64,000 bases of DNA from Pseudomonas sp. IPO3778 (GTDB lineage Bacteria > Pseudomonadota > Gammaproteobacteria > Pseudomonadales > Pseudomonadaceae), in NCBI RefSeq assembly GCF_013386825.1, contig NZ_JACARC010000019.1, positions 1-64,000 on the forward strand, in the 5' to 3' direction. A model generated the notes under the pieces. The model was not told where the DNA came from, did not search any database, and was given only the letters and a program-made list of their open reading frames with translations. The translations under genes were made by a program, and so were the position numbers. Below are positions 63,618-64,000 of the stretch, piece after piece (within the stretch, counting starts at the first letter, position 1; every line of letters begins with the position of its first letter).

Positions 63618-64000
63618 ATGGATAGCCAAACCCTGATGTTGTTCGGCGGGATCGGCGCGATCCTGGTGCTCGCCTCGCTGATTGGCCTGATCCTCAAGCT
63701 GCGCACCCGTGGCACGCCCAACGCGGTGATCGACAACCTCAACGCCCGCATCAACGCCTGGTGGGTGATGGTGGTGGTGATTGGCGTGGCCTTCTGGCTC
63801 GGCACCGGCGCGGTGATCCTGCTGTTCTATGCCGTGTCGTTCTATGCCCTGCGGGAATTCCTCACCCTCACGCCCACCCGGCGCAGCGATTACCCGGCAC
63901 TGGTGGCGGCGTTCTACCTGGCGTTGCCGCTGCAATACCTGCTGATCTACTTCGACTGGTACGGGCTGTTCTCGATCTTTATCCCGGTGTACGTGTTCCT
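63618..64000 (+). CDS. Phosphatidate cytidylyltransferase-like protein (CdsA/YnbB type), cut by the window end
   Basis: Only the first 127 residues are visible. They show several TM helices (LMLFGGIGAILVLASLIGLIL, WWVMVVVIGVAFWLGTGAVILLFYAVSFYALREFL) with the LREFLTL motif typical of CdsA homologues. The full protein should activate phosphatidate-like lipids with CTP, supplying the CDP-lipid for the YnbA-like enzyme at the start of the cluster. The catalytic CdsA signature lies beyond the window. Confidence 0.82.
   Translation, partial: MDSQTLMLFGGIGAILVLASLIGLILKLRTRGTPNAVIDNLNARINAWWVMVVVIGVAFWLGTGAVILLFYAVSFYALREFLTLTPTRRSDYPALVAAFYLALPLQYLLIYFDWYGLFSIFIPVYVF

Overview
The window reads as chromosomal DNA of a fluorescent Pseudomonas (P. 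fluorescens group). It is GC-rich, densely coded, has Pseudomonas-type REP elements in several gaps, and carries several gene blocks whose order I remember from P. aeruginosa: pycB-pycA-LysR-RpiR, the EAL/GGDEF gene-uvrD-Tim44 block, and the zinc-starvation block around dksA2. This placement rests on recalled gene order and motif reading; no database search was run. I saw no rRNA, tRNA, insertion sequence, prophage or CRISPR array, and no clear frameshift.

Layout. 0.5-6.3 kb: amino acid and polyamine use (AGCS symporter, L-asparaginase, AraC regulator, acetylpolyamine amidohydrolase overlapping a polyamine-binding protein). 6.4-11.1 kb: one 1544-residue toxin-like protein. 11.1-14.5 kb: a MocR regulator divergent from a PaiB-like/GNAT/GNAT operon. 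14.9-19.3 kb: two tandem autotransporter-type genes, the second with almost no passenger. 19.3-25 kb: two-subunit pyruvate carboxylase with its LysR regulator, a tiny conserved gene and an RpiR/HexR-like regulator with a strong palindromic operator. 25-36.4 kb: housekeeping and signalling (EAL/GGDEF protein, uvrD, Tim44-like, SMI1/KNR4, Kef-type antiporter, thioesterase, pdxY, DUF3301).

36.3-47.1 kb is a zinc-starvation island. A minus-strand operon (dksA2, COG0523 GTPase, DUF1826, second COG0523 GTPase) and a seven-gene plus-strand operon (folE2, znuC-B-A-like ABC importer, hisI paralogue, gamma-carbonic anhydrase, dihydroorotase) flank an exported small protein and a zinc amidase. Two Zur-box-like palindromes sit in the two divergent promoter regions. 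The logic is import and allocation of zinc plus spare or zinc-sparing copies of zinc enzymes.

47.2-50.7 kb holds a DUF3617-type protein, cardiolipin synthase and cfa. 50.7-52.7 kb is a compact bufferin-type RiPP metallophore operon: Cys-rich precursor, MNIO (DUF692) maturase and DUF2063 partner. Directly upstream on the same strand lies an unusual operon of three SPFH proteins, one with a 14-histidine N-terminal tail, and a CPC-type P1B metal ATPase. 58.8-64.0 kb (running off the edge) is a six-gene lipid cluster resembling E. coli ynbABCD plus an acyltransferase and a small membrane protein; its lipid product is, to my knowledge, not settled.

The most interesting targets are the SPFH/P-type ATPase/bufferin neighbourhood, the ynb-like lipid cluster, and a strong excess of perfect DnaA-box-like 9-mers inside coding regions.
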